Part shown: positions 41,675 through 49,771 of the stretch, one piece after another
How the letters are laid out: each line of letters starts with the position of its first letter
Position numbering within the stretch: the first letter of the stretch is position 1
Source: Caulobacter sp. RHG1
GTDB lineage: Bacteria > Pseudomonadota > Alphaproteobacteria > Caulobacterales > Caulobacteraceae
Direction: 5' to 3'
Length of the DNA: 64,000 nt
Assembly: GCF_013181195.1 (NCBI RefSeq)
Contig: NZ_SMZP01000008.1
Location: forward strand, 124,001-188,000
Position numbers and translations under genes: made by a program
Notes under the pieces: model-generated
Seen by the model: only the letters and a program-made list of their open reading frames with translations
Database searches by the model: none
What the model was told of the DNA's origin: nothing

Positions 41675-42796
41675 ATGATTCAAAGCATGGACGGCCAATG
41701 GATTGGCCGAGTCGAGGGGGACGCGCCGGGCATAGGCGTTTTCGAGCTTGATGATTTTGGGACCGACCTGAAGGGGATCGCCTATCACTTCCCAGATGAT
41801 CCGCAATTGCCGGGGGTCACCGTCCGCTTCACCCTTCCCAATCGAGGACCGAAGCACAGCATCAAGGGCGCGCCCCTCACCCCTATCAATCCCGCCAACG
41901 GCTTCGTCCTTCAAGCTGGCGAAGTGCAGCACCAGTTCCCGGATTCCGTTGTTGGGGCCACCGCCGATCTTGAAATCGAGTTTCGCGATAACGGTCATGT
42001 GCAAATCGCCTATTTGACGCCGATCTCCAAAGGCGAAGGAACCCTAATAGGCAGCTTGGCTGGAACGGGATCAAAGCTGGTCCCCCATCCCGATGTCACG
42101 TCGTGGTCCACCTTCAAAGAATGGGCGTTCGAAGTAGAGCCGCACCGCTATTTCTATCGTGGTCAAAGCGTCCCTAAGCGCCTCAGAACTTCCTTCCACC
42201 GCACGAACCGGAAGAATTTGGCATGGTATCGGGATTGGGACATCAATGAGATGCGACGAGTGCTGAGCGCCCAGCTCAAGCACTTCTTTGATCCACGTGA
42301 TCCGGACCAAAACGGGGCATTCTACAACTTACTGCAGCACCACGGGTATCCGACTCCCCTGCTGGATTGGTCGCTCTCGCCATTTGTCGCGGCTTACTTC
42401 GCCTTCTGTGCGAAACCGGGCGACCGGAAACCCGAAGATGTAGTTCGCATCTACATTTTTGACGCCAAGCACTGGCGCGAGGACGTCACGCCGCAAGTTT
42501 CCATCGCGTACGTGGCGCCGCACTTCTCGATCATCGATCTGCACGCCATCGAAAATCATCGAATGATACCGCAGCAGGCGAAGGCTACGCTGACGAACAT
42601 CGACGACATAGAGACCTTTGTCGTTGGCGTTGGGGACGTGAAGAAAAAGGAATACCTGATGGCGGTAGACCTTCCCCTATCAGAGCGCGGACAAGCCTTG
42701 TCAGACCTGAACCTGATGGGGATCAATGCAGGCTCTCTGTTCCCCGGGATCGACGGCACGTGCGAGGCAATGCGCTACCGAAACTTCGAGCCGTAG
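41675..42796 (+). CDS. FRG-domain protein
   Basis: The 373-residue protein contains an FRG domain at about residues 140-250. The name-giving motif appears as YFYRGQS near residue 160, and the second conserved block is NLLQHHGYPTPLLDWSLSPF, then VAAYFAF. About 130 residues before it form a beta-rich region (IGVFELDDFGTDLKGIAYHF and so on). FRG domains are of unknown activity and recur in mobile elements and putative toxin or defence genes. It is upstream of, and same strand as, the DUF5677-like gene. No catalytic role is assigned. Confidence 0.8.
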   Translation: MIQSMDGQWIGRVEGDAPGIGVFELDDFGTDLKGIAYHFPDDPQLPGVTVRFTLPNRGPKHSIKGAPLTPINPANGFVLQAGEVQHQFPDSVVGATADLEIEFRDNGHVQIAYLTPISKGEGTLIGSLAGTGSKLVPHPDVTSWSTFKEWAFEVEPHRYFYRGQSVPKRLRTSFHRTNRKNLAWYRDWDINEMRRVLSAQLKHFFDPRDPDQNGAFYNLLQHHGYPTPLLDWSLSPFVAAYFAFCAKPGDRKPEDVVRIYIFDAKHWREDVTPQVSIAYVAPHFSIIDLHAIENHRMIPQQAKATLTNIDDIETFVVGVGDVKKKEYLMAVDLPLSERGQALSDLNLMGINAGSLFPGIDGTCEAMRYRNFEP

Positions 42797-42854
42797 GGGT
42801 CGCGACGGTCGCGATCCCCGCGACCACCATGTCGGACGTAGAGTTGGGTTGAAG

Positions 42855-43826
42855 GTGGCTGGACCGAACCGAAAGCAACGGAGAGCGGCGGCGAAGAACT
42901 CTCACAAGGGTTCGACACAGTCGTCATTCCGCCATTTGCCGCCTTCTCTACTTCGCGACCAAATGGAAGAGCTGGCGGTCCTCGGTGGCTTTGCCAACCA
43001 CGTATCGATGGCACAGACCGGCCTACCGACGACAACGGCTGGTGAGTTGGCGTCGATGGTGTTTGCAAAGTGCTGTGCCCATGCCCGGTCCATCGGCGCT
43101 ATCGTTAGTCAGTCGTCGATGTTTGACCATCACGCCGTGATGGCACTTGCCCGGATGATCATGGAAGCATCGACCATGATCTCGTATCTGAACGACCCCG
43201 TCGGCACCGACGAGTGGGAGCTACGACACACCGTGCTCCGCCTCCACGACACCGCGACCCGGATCAAGTTGCTTAGAGGCTTTGGCGGGTCAGCCGACGA
43301 CCTGCGCGCCGGACGTGAGGAACTGAAGGCAAAGCTGCTTAGCTTGCCATTGTTCGCAGCCCTGCCGGAGCAACGACGTGCAAGGATTCTGACCGGCGAG
43401 GAGATGTTCACCACTGGGATGCGGGGTGTCGCAATTAAGAAGATGGGGTGGGATGAGGATCAGTTCACCGCAATCTACGCCTATCTTTCTGCCCACGCCC
43501 ATTCCGCCCCGGTAAGCTTCATGCGTATGCGCGAGCATCAGATTGATTACATGGCGCCGAGCGAGACGCAGATGGAGACCTTGGCAATCTCCATGCAGGT
43601 CGCGATTTCATGCCTTCGGCGCGTACTGGTGCGTCAGATCGATCTGCAACCGGATCAAGTCGGCGAGTATCAGCCAGACCTCCTTGCCGAAGCGCGGACG
43701 GAAGACGCGGCATGCCCCTTCTTCAATCGCCGCCCTGTGAGCATTAGCAGACAGCCCGACGCAGGCGCTCCAATACCGCCCGCTGTGCCAATAGACCTTG
43801 GCCGTGTGACAGGTAAGCAACCATGA
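42855..43826 (+). CDS. hypothetical helical protein, possibly DUF5677-like
   Basis: The 323-residue protein starts at a GTG followed by a basic N-terminus (PNRKQRRAAAKNSHKG). The helical body includes HAVMALARMIMEASTMISYL, resembling the R-xx-x-E-A pattern of DUF5677 proteins, and YLSAHAHSAPVSFMRMRE in the second half, a possible His-containing site. The likeness to the DUF5677 protein at 56643 is only in pattern. It lies 58 bp after the FRG gene on the same strand and may be its partner. Confidence 0.5.
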   Translation: MAGPNRKQRRAAAKNSHKGSTQSSFRHLPPSLLRDQMEELAVLGGFANHVSMAQTGLPTTTAGELASMVFAKCCAHARSIGAIVSQSSMFDHHAVMALARMIMEASTMISYLNDPVGTDEWELRHTVLRLHDTATRIKLLRGFGGSADDLRAGREELKAKLLSLPLFAALPEQRRARILTGEEMFTTGMRGVAIKKMGWDEDQFTAIYAYLSAHAHSAPVSFMRMREHQIDYMAPSETQMETLAISMQVAISCLRRVLVRQIDLQPDQVGEYQPDLLAEARTEDAACPFFNRRPVSISRQPDAGAPIPPAVPIDLGRVTGKQP

Positions 43827-43860
43827 GCAAGAGTGTGCCGCACGGGTCGAATTGACATTT

Positions 43861-43899
43861 TGGCACCATTGTGCCACAATATCTAACGATTTTTGGCAC
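43861..43899 (+). promoter_or_regulatory. palindromic sites upstream of the small serine recombinase
   Basis: TGGCAC-CATT-GTGCCA is a perfect inverted repeat at 43861-43876, and a further TGGCAC half-site occurs at 43894-43899, just before the resolvase ATG. Resolvase genes commonly carry such dimer-binding sites upstream, serving as res subsites and operator. Only this placement supports the call. Confidence 0.45.
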
Positions 43900-43911
43900 A
43901 AGGTTTAGGAC

Positions 43912-44469
43912 ATGGGAGCACTCATTGGTTACGCGCGGACATCGACGGCTGATCAACACGCCGGTCTCGATGACCAGATCGCTGAACTTCAGGCCGCAGG
44001 CTGCACAAAGATTTTCAGCGAGAAGGTGTCCGGTGTGGACGCTGACCGTCCACAGCTACGGGCCGCACTCGACTACCTTCGCGATGGCGATTCCTTCATC
44101 GTCTGCAAACCCGACAGGCTCGCCCGCTCGACTCTTGACCTGTTGAACATCGTCAAGAGGCTGAAGGAACGCGGCGTCAACGTGGTGATCCGGTCTATGG
44201 GTCTGACGACCAATACGGCCACAGGCGAGCTGATCCTGACAGTTCTTGCGGCCGTGGGGTCCTTCGAAAGGGCCATAATGCTCGAACGCCAGAGGGTCGG
44301 GATCGCAGCCGCAAAAGCCGCTGGCAAATATGTCGGTCGGGCACCCACGGCCCGTAACAAGTCCAGCGAAATCCTAAAGCTGAAGGCCGAAGGAAAGAGT
44401 GTTGCCGAGATAGTCAAGGCCACGGGGGTCAGTCGGCGGAGTGTCTACCGGATAACTGCGGACGGGTGA
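43912..44469 (+). CDS. small serine recombinase (resolvase/invertase family)
   Basis: The 185-residue protein is a complete resolvase/invertase. The N-terminal catalytic domain has nucleophile Ser11 in GYARTSTADQ and FIVCKPDRLARSTLDLLNIV, a long E helix (GSFERAIMLERQRVGIAAAK) follows, and the C-terminal HTH reads KSVAEIVKATGVSRRSVYRI. It could resolve or invert DNA within the element, or be a relic of an older insertion into it. It is distinct from the large recombinase at the right end. Palindromes TGGCAC/GTGCCA precede it. Confidence 0.92.
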   Translation: MGALIGYARTSTADQHAGLDDQIAELQAAGCTKIFSEKVSGVDADRPQLRAALDYLRDGDSFIVCKPDRLARSTLDLLNIVKRLKERGVNVVIRSMGLTTNTATGELILTVLAAVGSFERAIMLERQRVGIAAAKAAGKYVGRAPTARNKSSEILKLKAEGKSVAEIVKATGVSRRSVYRITADG

Positions 44470-44609
44470 TTTAGCGCCCAGAAGACGGGCGTTTCAGGCT
44501 GGGGCTGGCGAAGCGAAGAGCTCGGCCAGTCGGGTGAAGGACCTGTTCTCGTCACGTTGATTGTCATCGGCGCGGATAAATACCTGAAACCCCACAGCCG
44601 TGCCCCTTC

Positions 44610-44882
44610 ATGTCCCCCTCCCCCGACTACCCGTCGCGAACCTACTACTTGATAGATTACGCCGATCTACGCCGGTCGCAGGTCGTCTACGCGCTGGGGC
44701 CGATGTGCTACGAGCAGGCTGCGCGCGCCGCAGAAGTCGCGCTTTGGCAAACCAGCGGCGTCGCCCCGGCGGCGGGAGAGCGAATTCGCGTTAGCGGCCC
44801 CTATCTGGTCGAGCAGGGCCAGAGCCGCGAGTTCGTTGTCGTCGAACCTGCGCGACCTCGCACGGAAACAGTGCCTCAGTAA
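44610..44882 (+). CDS. small hypothetical protein, 90 aa
   Basis: A small soluble protein, unrecognised. It contains YYLIDYADLRRSQVVYALGP and EQAARAAEVALWQTSGVAPA, suggesting a mixed alpha/beta fold. The gene is isolated between the resolvase and two convergent small genes; from 44883 to 45081 no gene is visible. The start ATG at 44610 has no strong ribosome site. It may be element cargo of no recognisable family. Confidence 0.4.
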   Translation: MSPSPDYPSRTYYLIDYADLRRSQVVYALGPMCYEQAARAAEVALWQTSGVAPAAGERIRVSGPYLVEQGQSREFVVVEPARPRTETVPQ

Positions 44883-45081
44883 GCCATGCTCGCCGTCTGG
44901 ACCATCAGCCGCAGCGAGCCGTGCTGGCTGAACCGTTTGATTTTCGAGCCAAACGCAGGCCCAAGCCGAGAGCTTCACGCGCCCGATTGAGGTTAGTTTC
45001 CTTTACAAATGTGCCTGCATCGAACGCCATGATCGCGGCGGTTTGGGGTAGAAACCTTTACCGCGACGTTGCTCGCGAGGG

Positions 45082-45279
45082 TCAAAACACATCGTCCGGC
45101 CCAAACGTCTGCAGAACCTCACGCTGCGCTCTGCGCGCCCGTCGAAGTAGATCGGCAATCCACAAGTCGAGCTCCCCGTCCGGCAGGGATCGACTGGCAT
45201 CTGGCCGATCTGGTCGCCCCCAGCCAACATTGGCGAACTGAGGATGTCGGCTCTCATGGCCGTTCGGATCGGGCGTCAT
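45082..45279 (-). CDS. small hypothetical protein coupled to its upstream neighbour
   Basis: The 65-residue product ends in a helical, charged stretch (LPDGELDLWIADLLRRARRA, then QREVLQTFGPDDVF). Its ATG at 45279 overlaps the stop of the upstream gene as ATGA, which is the main reason to accept this gene. Family unrecognised. Pairs of such small genes occur next to recombinase genes in alphaproteobacterial islands. Confidence 0.45.
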   Translation of the reverse strand: MTPDPNGHESRHPQFANVGWGRPDRPDASRSLPDGELDLWIADLLRRARRAQREVLQTFGPDDVF

Positions 45280-45527
45280 ATTGTTGCCCAAGGCAAGCGT
45301 CTGTCCGGGCGATCTGGCCAGAGGAGCATCCGCAGGACGCATGCGGCCAGAAAGTAGCGCCGGTGGTCAATCAGGAGCCGTATCAGCCGCACCATGGCGG
45401 CGTCTGATGGAAGGCGGTCGCCGCGTAAGCAAGCATAGTTGGGCGCGCCACCGAGCCAGAAAGTGCTGAAGTGGCGGTATGATTGAGTCAAACCCCGTGC
45501 TCGGAGCAAGGTGAAGAGCTGTTCCAT
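45276..45527 (-). CDS. small hypothetical protein, DUF6626-like
   Basis: The 83-residue protein reads as a small helical domain: LRARGLTQSYRHFSTFWLGG, NYACLRGDRLPSDAAMVRLI, then RLLIDHRRYFLAACVLRML. The pattern resembles short alphaproteobacterial proteins found near resolvases on mobile elements (tentatively the DUF6626 group). It overlaps the downstream small gene by 4 bp and is divergent from the Nmad3 operon, whose GTG start lies 97 bp away, so the space between holds two promoters. Confidence 0.5.
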   Translation of the reverse strand: MEQLFTLLRARGLTQSYRHFSTFWLGGAPNYACLRGDRLPSDAAMVRLIRLLIDHRRYFLAACVLRMLLWPDRPDRRLPWATI

Positions 45528-45623
45528 GAATCTATTTATCTGAGGGCGTGGTAGCGGTTGCGACCGCTTCTGTCGAAGGCGCTACCGATAAGGCGAACTG
45601 CAGTTTTCCATGGGGGAAGAACG

Positions 45624-46448
45624 GTGCGGATCATTTTTAGCCGGAAGGGCTTCGACAGCGCCTCTGGCGGCTGTCCGAGCCCGATTATAGATGGCCGTCC
45701 GGTCTCGCTACCGATCCCGACGCGCCAGCCGACGGTGACGAGATATCGCGATCTGAGTGGCCCCTACGCCGCCTTGGTGACGGACCTGACCAAGGGGCGC
45801 TTGACGGGCGATAGCCCCTGCCACACCGATCCTGACCTCATCCACGACACCCTGCCCCGCGCGTCCGGCTGGCGCGGAGCACTGGGACAGATCGCGTCGT
45901 CGCAGGGCCATCTGGCTAAGCACGGTGTCGGCGCTGGCGATCTATTCCTGTTCTGGGGGCTATTCAGGCCTGTCGCGTTCAACGGCCGCTGGCGCTTCAC
46001 CGGGAAGTCGGAACACCGCATCTGGGGCTGGCTTCAAGTCGACGATGTGATCACCCTTGGCGTCGATGGTTCGCATGCGGAAGCGACGCACCCATGGCTC
46101 AAAGGTCATCCGCACGTCAGCGACGGCTGGAGCCGGTCCAACACCCTCTACGTCGCAACGCCACAACTCCAGCTCAACGGGACCGAGATGAACTTGCCCG
46201 GATATGGCGTATTTCCGGCAGGTCTCCGACTGAGCGCCGATGAACCTCAATTGTCGATCTGGCGCGCGCCGGACTGGCTGCACCCCCAGACCGACGGGTG
46301 CGGCATGACCTACCACCCCGCCCATCGCTGGGGGGCGGACGGAAACGTCCGTAGCGCCGGGCGCGGACAGGAATTCATCGCAGCCCCAGATGGGGACCCG
46401 CGAGCGATAGGCTGGCTAAACGACCTGTTCGCGCAGGTCACCGCATGA
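45624..46448 (+). CDS. nucleotide-modification-associated domain 3 protein (Nmad3)
   Basis: The 274-residue protein matches the Nmad3 family: N-terminal RIIFSRKGFDSASGGCPSPI, then PVSLPIPTRQPTVTRYRDL, and a later HTDPDLIHDTLPRASGWRGA. Nmad proteins were proposed by comparative genomics to act with DNA base-modification and restriction systems, as modifiers or readers of modified bases. A GTG start at 45624 fits the ribosome site GGGGGAAG. Its stop overlaps the start of the Nmad2 gene (ATGA at 46445), and a type I restriction operon follows directly, matching the genomic setting expected for the family. Confidence 0.8.
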   Translation: MRIIFSRKGFDSASGGCPSPIIDGRPVSLPIPTRQPTVTRYRDLSGPYAALVTDLTKGRLTGDSPCHTDPDLIHDTLPRASGWRGALGQIASSQGHLAKHGVGAGDLFLFWGLFRPVAFNGRWRFTGKSEHRIWGWLQVDDVITLGVDGSHAEATHPWLKGHPHVSDGWSRSNTLYVATPQLQLNGTEMNLPGYGVFPAGLRLSADEPQLSIWRAPDWLHPQTDGCGMTYHPAHRWGADGNVRSAGRGQEFIAAPDGDPRAIGWLNDLFAQVTA

Positions 46449-47017
46449 GCCGCGTTTGGCGCTATGTTCTCGCCGCTGACAACGGCATGGCTCCGTGCGT
46501 CCACGGTGGCGTGTTGTCTTTGGCCTGCTGCAAGCCCGGCATACGGAAATCCGCCCAGAGGGGTGATTGGGTGATCGGCTTCATGCCGAAGTCGTATGGG
46601 CGCGGCCTTGTGGCTTGGGCGGGTGAGGTCGATGAAGTGGTCAAGCTCGGCGCCTATCAGAAAAGCCATGCCCGGCGGCCAGACGCCATCTATCGCCTCG
46701 ATGGGCACACAACCGAGGGCGCTGAAATCCTGACACCGCTGCGTCACGACTATCATTGGGACGGCGTCAGTCGGGGGCGCGACAAGCGCGGTCAAAACGC
46801 CGTTCTGTTCCGGCGGTTTTGGTATTGGGGCGGTCAACCGGTCGCAGCGCCCGAGGAAATCGCTGTTCTCGCCCACTACTTCGTCGGCCAATCCAGCGCC
46901 GGTTCGTCGCCAGAAATGGTGGACAGCCTGTCGAACTGGCTGATGTCCGTGGCGACGCCGGGGGCTCATGGTAGCCCGCGCGACCAGCGGCTGACGCGGT
47001 CGATGTCGCGCTGCTGA
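46445..47017 (+). CDS. nucleotide-modification-associated domain 2 protein (Nmad2)
   Basis: The 190-residue protein matches the Nmad2 pattern: VWRYVLAADNGMAPCVHGGV, LSLACCKPGIRKSAQRGDWV, then VIGFMPKSYGRGLVAWAGEV (an ASCH/EVE-like beta barrel often linked to base recognition), and YHWDGVSRGRDKRGQNAVLF. It is translationally coupled to Nmad3 and ends 68 bp before hsdM. Its function is predicted only: handling or sensing of modified nucleotides. Confidence 0.78.
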   Translation: MSRVWRYVLAADNGMAPCVHGGVLSLACCKPGIRKSAQRGDWVIGFMPKSYGRGLVAWAGEVDEVVKLGAYQKSHARRPDAIYRLDGHTTEGAEILTPLRHDYHWDGVSRGRDKRGQNAVLFRRFWYWGGQPVAAPEEIAVLAHYFVGQSSAGSSPEMVDSLSNWLMSVATPGAHGSPRDQRLTRSMSRC

Positions 47018-47085
47018 TGACTTGACCCTAGCGCGACATCTCGATCCAACACACTTTGAAGGCGCGCCAAAAGTGCGGCGCGATT

Positions 47086-48597
47086 ATGGGGCGATCCGTG
47101 GCGACACTCTCTCAATCCGAGCTGGAAACCCACCTCTGGAAGGCGGCAGACATCCTGCGCGGCCACGTCGATGCAGGGAAATTCAAGGACTACATCTTCG
47201 GTTTGCTTTTTTTCAAACGTCTCTGCGACGTTTGGGATGAGGATTTCGAGAGGCTGCTCGCCGAGACGGGCGACCGCGAAGAGGCGGCCGAACCGGACGA
47301 GCACCGCTTCCATATTCCGGCCGAGCACCGCTGGGACGCGGTGCGAAAGCATTCCACGCAGATTGGTCAGCACCTCAACATCGCATTCAAGGCGATTGAA
47401 GACGCGAACATGCGGCTGCGCGGTGTGTTCGGCGACATCGACTTCGCCAATCAGGAACGCTTCCCGGACGCCCGATTAGAGTCGCTTCTCGCCCACTTCG
47501 AGAAGCATCGGCTCCGAAACGCAGACGTGCCAGCCGACATGCTCGGCAAGGCATACATGTATCTAATCAAGAAGTTCGCCGACAGCGCAGGCAAGGCGGG
47601 CGGCGAATTTTACACCCCGACAGAGGTCGTCCGCGTCATCATCGAATGCCTCCAGCCCCAGCCCGGCATGTCGATCTACGACCCGACGTGCGGCTCGGGC
47701 GGCATGCTGCTGGAAGCCGCGCAATACGTAAAAGACCACGGGGGCGACACCCGAAGCCTGTCCCTCTTCGGACAGGAGAAGGAACTCGACACTTGGTCTA
47801 TCGCTGAGATCAACCTGTTCTTGCACGACATTGACGACGCCTTCATCGCCAAGGGCGACACGCTGCTGGCGCCGAGACGGTATGACCCAACGGCTAAGGA
47901 GTTCGTCGCGGGCATCGGCGCCTACGACCGAGTGTTGGCCAATCCGCCTTTCTCGGTGAAGGAATGGGGCCACGACATCTGGTCAAACGGCGACCCGTTC
48001 GGCCGCGACAAATACGGTTGTCCGCCGAAGGGATACGGCGACCTCGCCTTCGTCCAGCACATGGTGGCCTCGCTCAAAGATGACGGCATGCTGGGGGTTG
48101 TCGTGCCGCACGGCGTGTTGTTCCGGAGCGGCGCCGAGGGCCGTATCCGCGAGGCGATGTTGAAGGCCGACATCATCGAGGCGGTGATCGGGCTGGTGCC
48201 CAACCTCTTCTATGGCGCGGGCATTCCGGCAGCGATCCTCATCATTCGGAAGAGCAAACCAAGGGATCGGAAAGGCAAGGTGTTGGTCGTCAATGGCGAC
48301 GCGACCTTCCAGCCGGGCAAAGCCCAGAACGCCCTCACCGACGCGAACGTAAAGACACTCGCCGAGGCGTTTCACGGCTTCGCCGACATCGAGAAGCTGG
48401 CTCGCGTCGTGCCTGTGGAGGAGATCGAGGCAAACGGCTTCAATCTCAACATCAGCCGCTACGTGCAAACCGGCGCCGACGCGGAGGTCGTCGATGTCGC
48501 CGCCGAAGTCGCCAAGCTGCAAGACCTGATCGCCAAGCGGAACGAGGCCGAGGCGGTTATGGTCGAGCACCTCAAGAGGCTCGGCTATGCGCGGTGA
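47086..48597 (+). CDS. hsdM: type I restriction-modification methyltransferase subunit HsdM
   Basis: HsdM methylates adenine within the site chosen by HsdS. The 503-residue protein has the helical N-terminal HsdM domain, then an N6-adenine methyltransferase with SAM-binding motif DPTCGSGGM near residue 199 and catalytic motif NPPF near residue 286. GEFYTPTEVVRVII is also typical of the family. ATG at 47086 is used (an in-frame GTG at 47098 is a rival). It overlaps hsdS by 11 bp and is the third gene of the operon after Nmad3 and Nmad2. Confidence 0.95.
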   Translation: MGRSVATLSQSELETHLWKAADILRGHVDAGKFKDYIFGLLFFKRLCDVWDEDFERLLAETGDREEAAEPDEHRFHIPAEHRWDAVRKHSTQIGQHLNIAFKAIEDANMRLRGVFGDIDFANQERFPDARLESLLAHFEKHRLRNADVPADMLGKAYMYLIKKFADSAGKAGGEFYTPTEVVRVIIECLQPQPGMSIYDPTCGSGGMLLEAAQYVKDHGGDTRSLSLFGQEKELDTWSIAEINLFLHDIDDAFIAKGDTLLAPRRYDPTAKEFVAGIGAYDRVLANPPFSVKEWGHDIWSNGDPFGRDKYGCPPKGYGDLAFVQHMVASLKDDGMLGVVVPHGVLFRSGAEGRIREAMLKADIIEAVIGLVPNLFYGAGIPAAILIIRKSKPRDRKGKVLVVNGDATFQPGKAQNALTDANVKTLAEAFHGFADIEKLARVVPVEEIEANGFNLNISRYVQTGADAEVVDVAAEVAKLQDLIAKRNEAEAVMVEHLKRLGYAR

Positions 48598-49771
48598 TGG
48601 CCCAGTAACCACCAACTTCAACGTTGGGGAACTGACCGAGATTCTTTCGGGCTTCGCGTTCAAGTCCGAGCAGTTCACCACTGAACCCTCCGAGGGGATG
48701 CCACTAATACGAATCCGCGATCTCAAGTCCGATGAGACGGTTTGCCGATACGTTGGTGACTTCGACCCTGCTTACATCATCAGGAAGGGCGACATCGTAG
48801 CGGGGATGGACGGCGAGTTCTTGGCTGTTCGTTGGGCTGGCGAAGATGCGCTTTTGAACCAACGGGTGTTGAGGCTCAAATCGTCTCGACCAAACGTCTT
48901 GGACAACGAATACCTCTTCTATCGCATGCAGCCCGAACTTAAGCGCCTTGAGCAGGCGATCACAGGCACTACGGTCAAACATCTATCGACCAAAGACATT
49001 AAGCGCCTCGTGTGGGACCTCCCGTCGCTCGATGAGCAGCGGCGTATCGCCGAAGTGCTGCGGTCGATGGATGCCGCGATTGCGACAACGGGTTCGGTCT
49101 TAAGCGCGGCGTCAGCGGTTAGACAGAGCGCATTGGATGCAATGATGCAGGCCATCGTGGAAGCCGACGGGGGCGATCACGTGCTGTCTGACGTCGCCGA
49201 GGTTCGCACCGGCATCGCGAAAAACAAGAACGCCGACGGAAGACACGTTCAACTACCCTACTTGCGCGTAGCCAACGTGCAGGATGGCTGGTTCGACTTA
49301 TCCGAAATGCAGGAGATCGCGGTCGAAGCCGATAAGGTGGACCGCTATTCACTCAAGGACGGCGATGTTCTACTGACCGAGGGCGGTGACTACGACAAGC
49401 TCGGCCGTGGTGGTGTTTGGAAAGCGCAGGTCCATCCTTGCCTTCACCAAAACCACGTTTTCTGTGTTCGAAGTGACCAAATGCGGCTTCTTCCGGCGTT
49501 CCTTGCGCTGGTAACTCAATCCTACTTAGGCCGCGCCTACTTCTTGTCCTGCGCGAAGCGCACAACAAATCTGGCATCAATCAATTCGTCTCAGCTAAAG
49601 GCCCTGCCCGTTCCGCTTCCCGATCTGGAAAGGCAGGGTGCCGTGGTTGAGGAGATCGGTTGCATAGACGCGCTGATCGAGCATGAGCAGGAAAAACTAA
49701 GGTCACTGCGACGGCTTCGCTCAAGCCAAGCGACCGAACTTCTATCAGGCAGAGTGCGCGTGCCCACATGA
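48587..49771 (+). CDS. hsdS: type I restriction-modification specificity subunit HsdS
   Basis: HsdS holds the sequence specificity of the complex. The 394-residue protein has two target-recognition domains (about 1-140 and 190-335), each followed by a conserved helical spacer: DLPSLDEQRRIAEVLRSMDA near 145-165 and PLPDLERQGAVVEEIGCIDA near 343-365. This two-half design predicts a bipartite target. The 4-bp overlap (ATGA) with the next gene, an Abi_C protein, rather than with hsdR, is unusual. Confidence 0.93.
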   Translation: MRGDGPVTTNFNVGELTEILSGFAFKSEQFTTEPSEGMPLIRIRDLKSDETVCRYVGDFDPAYIIRKGDIVAGMDGEFLAVRWAGEDALLNQRVLRLKSSRPNVLDNEYLFYRMQPELKRLEQAITGTTVKHLSTKDIKRLVWDLPSLDEQRRIAEVLRSMDAAIATTGSVLSAASAVRQSALDAMMQAIVEADGGDHVLSDVAEVRTGIAKNKNADGRHVQLPYLRVANVQDGWFDLSEMQEIAVEADKVDRYSLKDGDVLLTEGGDYDKLGRGGVWKAQVHPCLHQNHVFCVRSDQMRLLPAFLALVTQSYLGRAYFLSCAKRTTNLASINSSQLKALPVPLPDLERQGAVVEEIGCIDALIEHEQEKLRSLRRLRSSQATELLSGRVRVPT

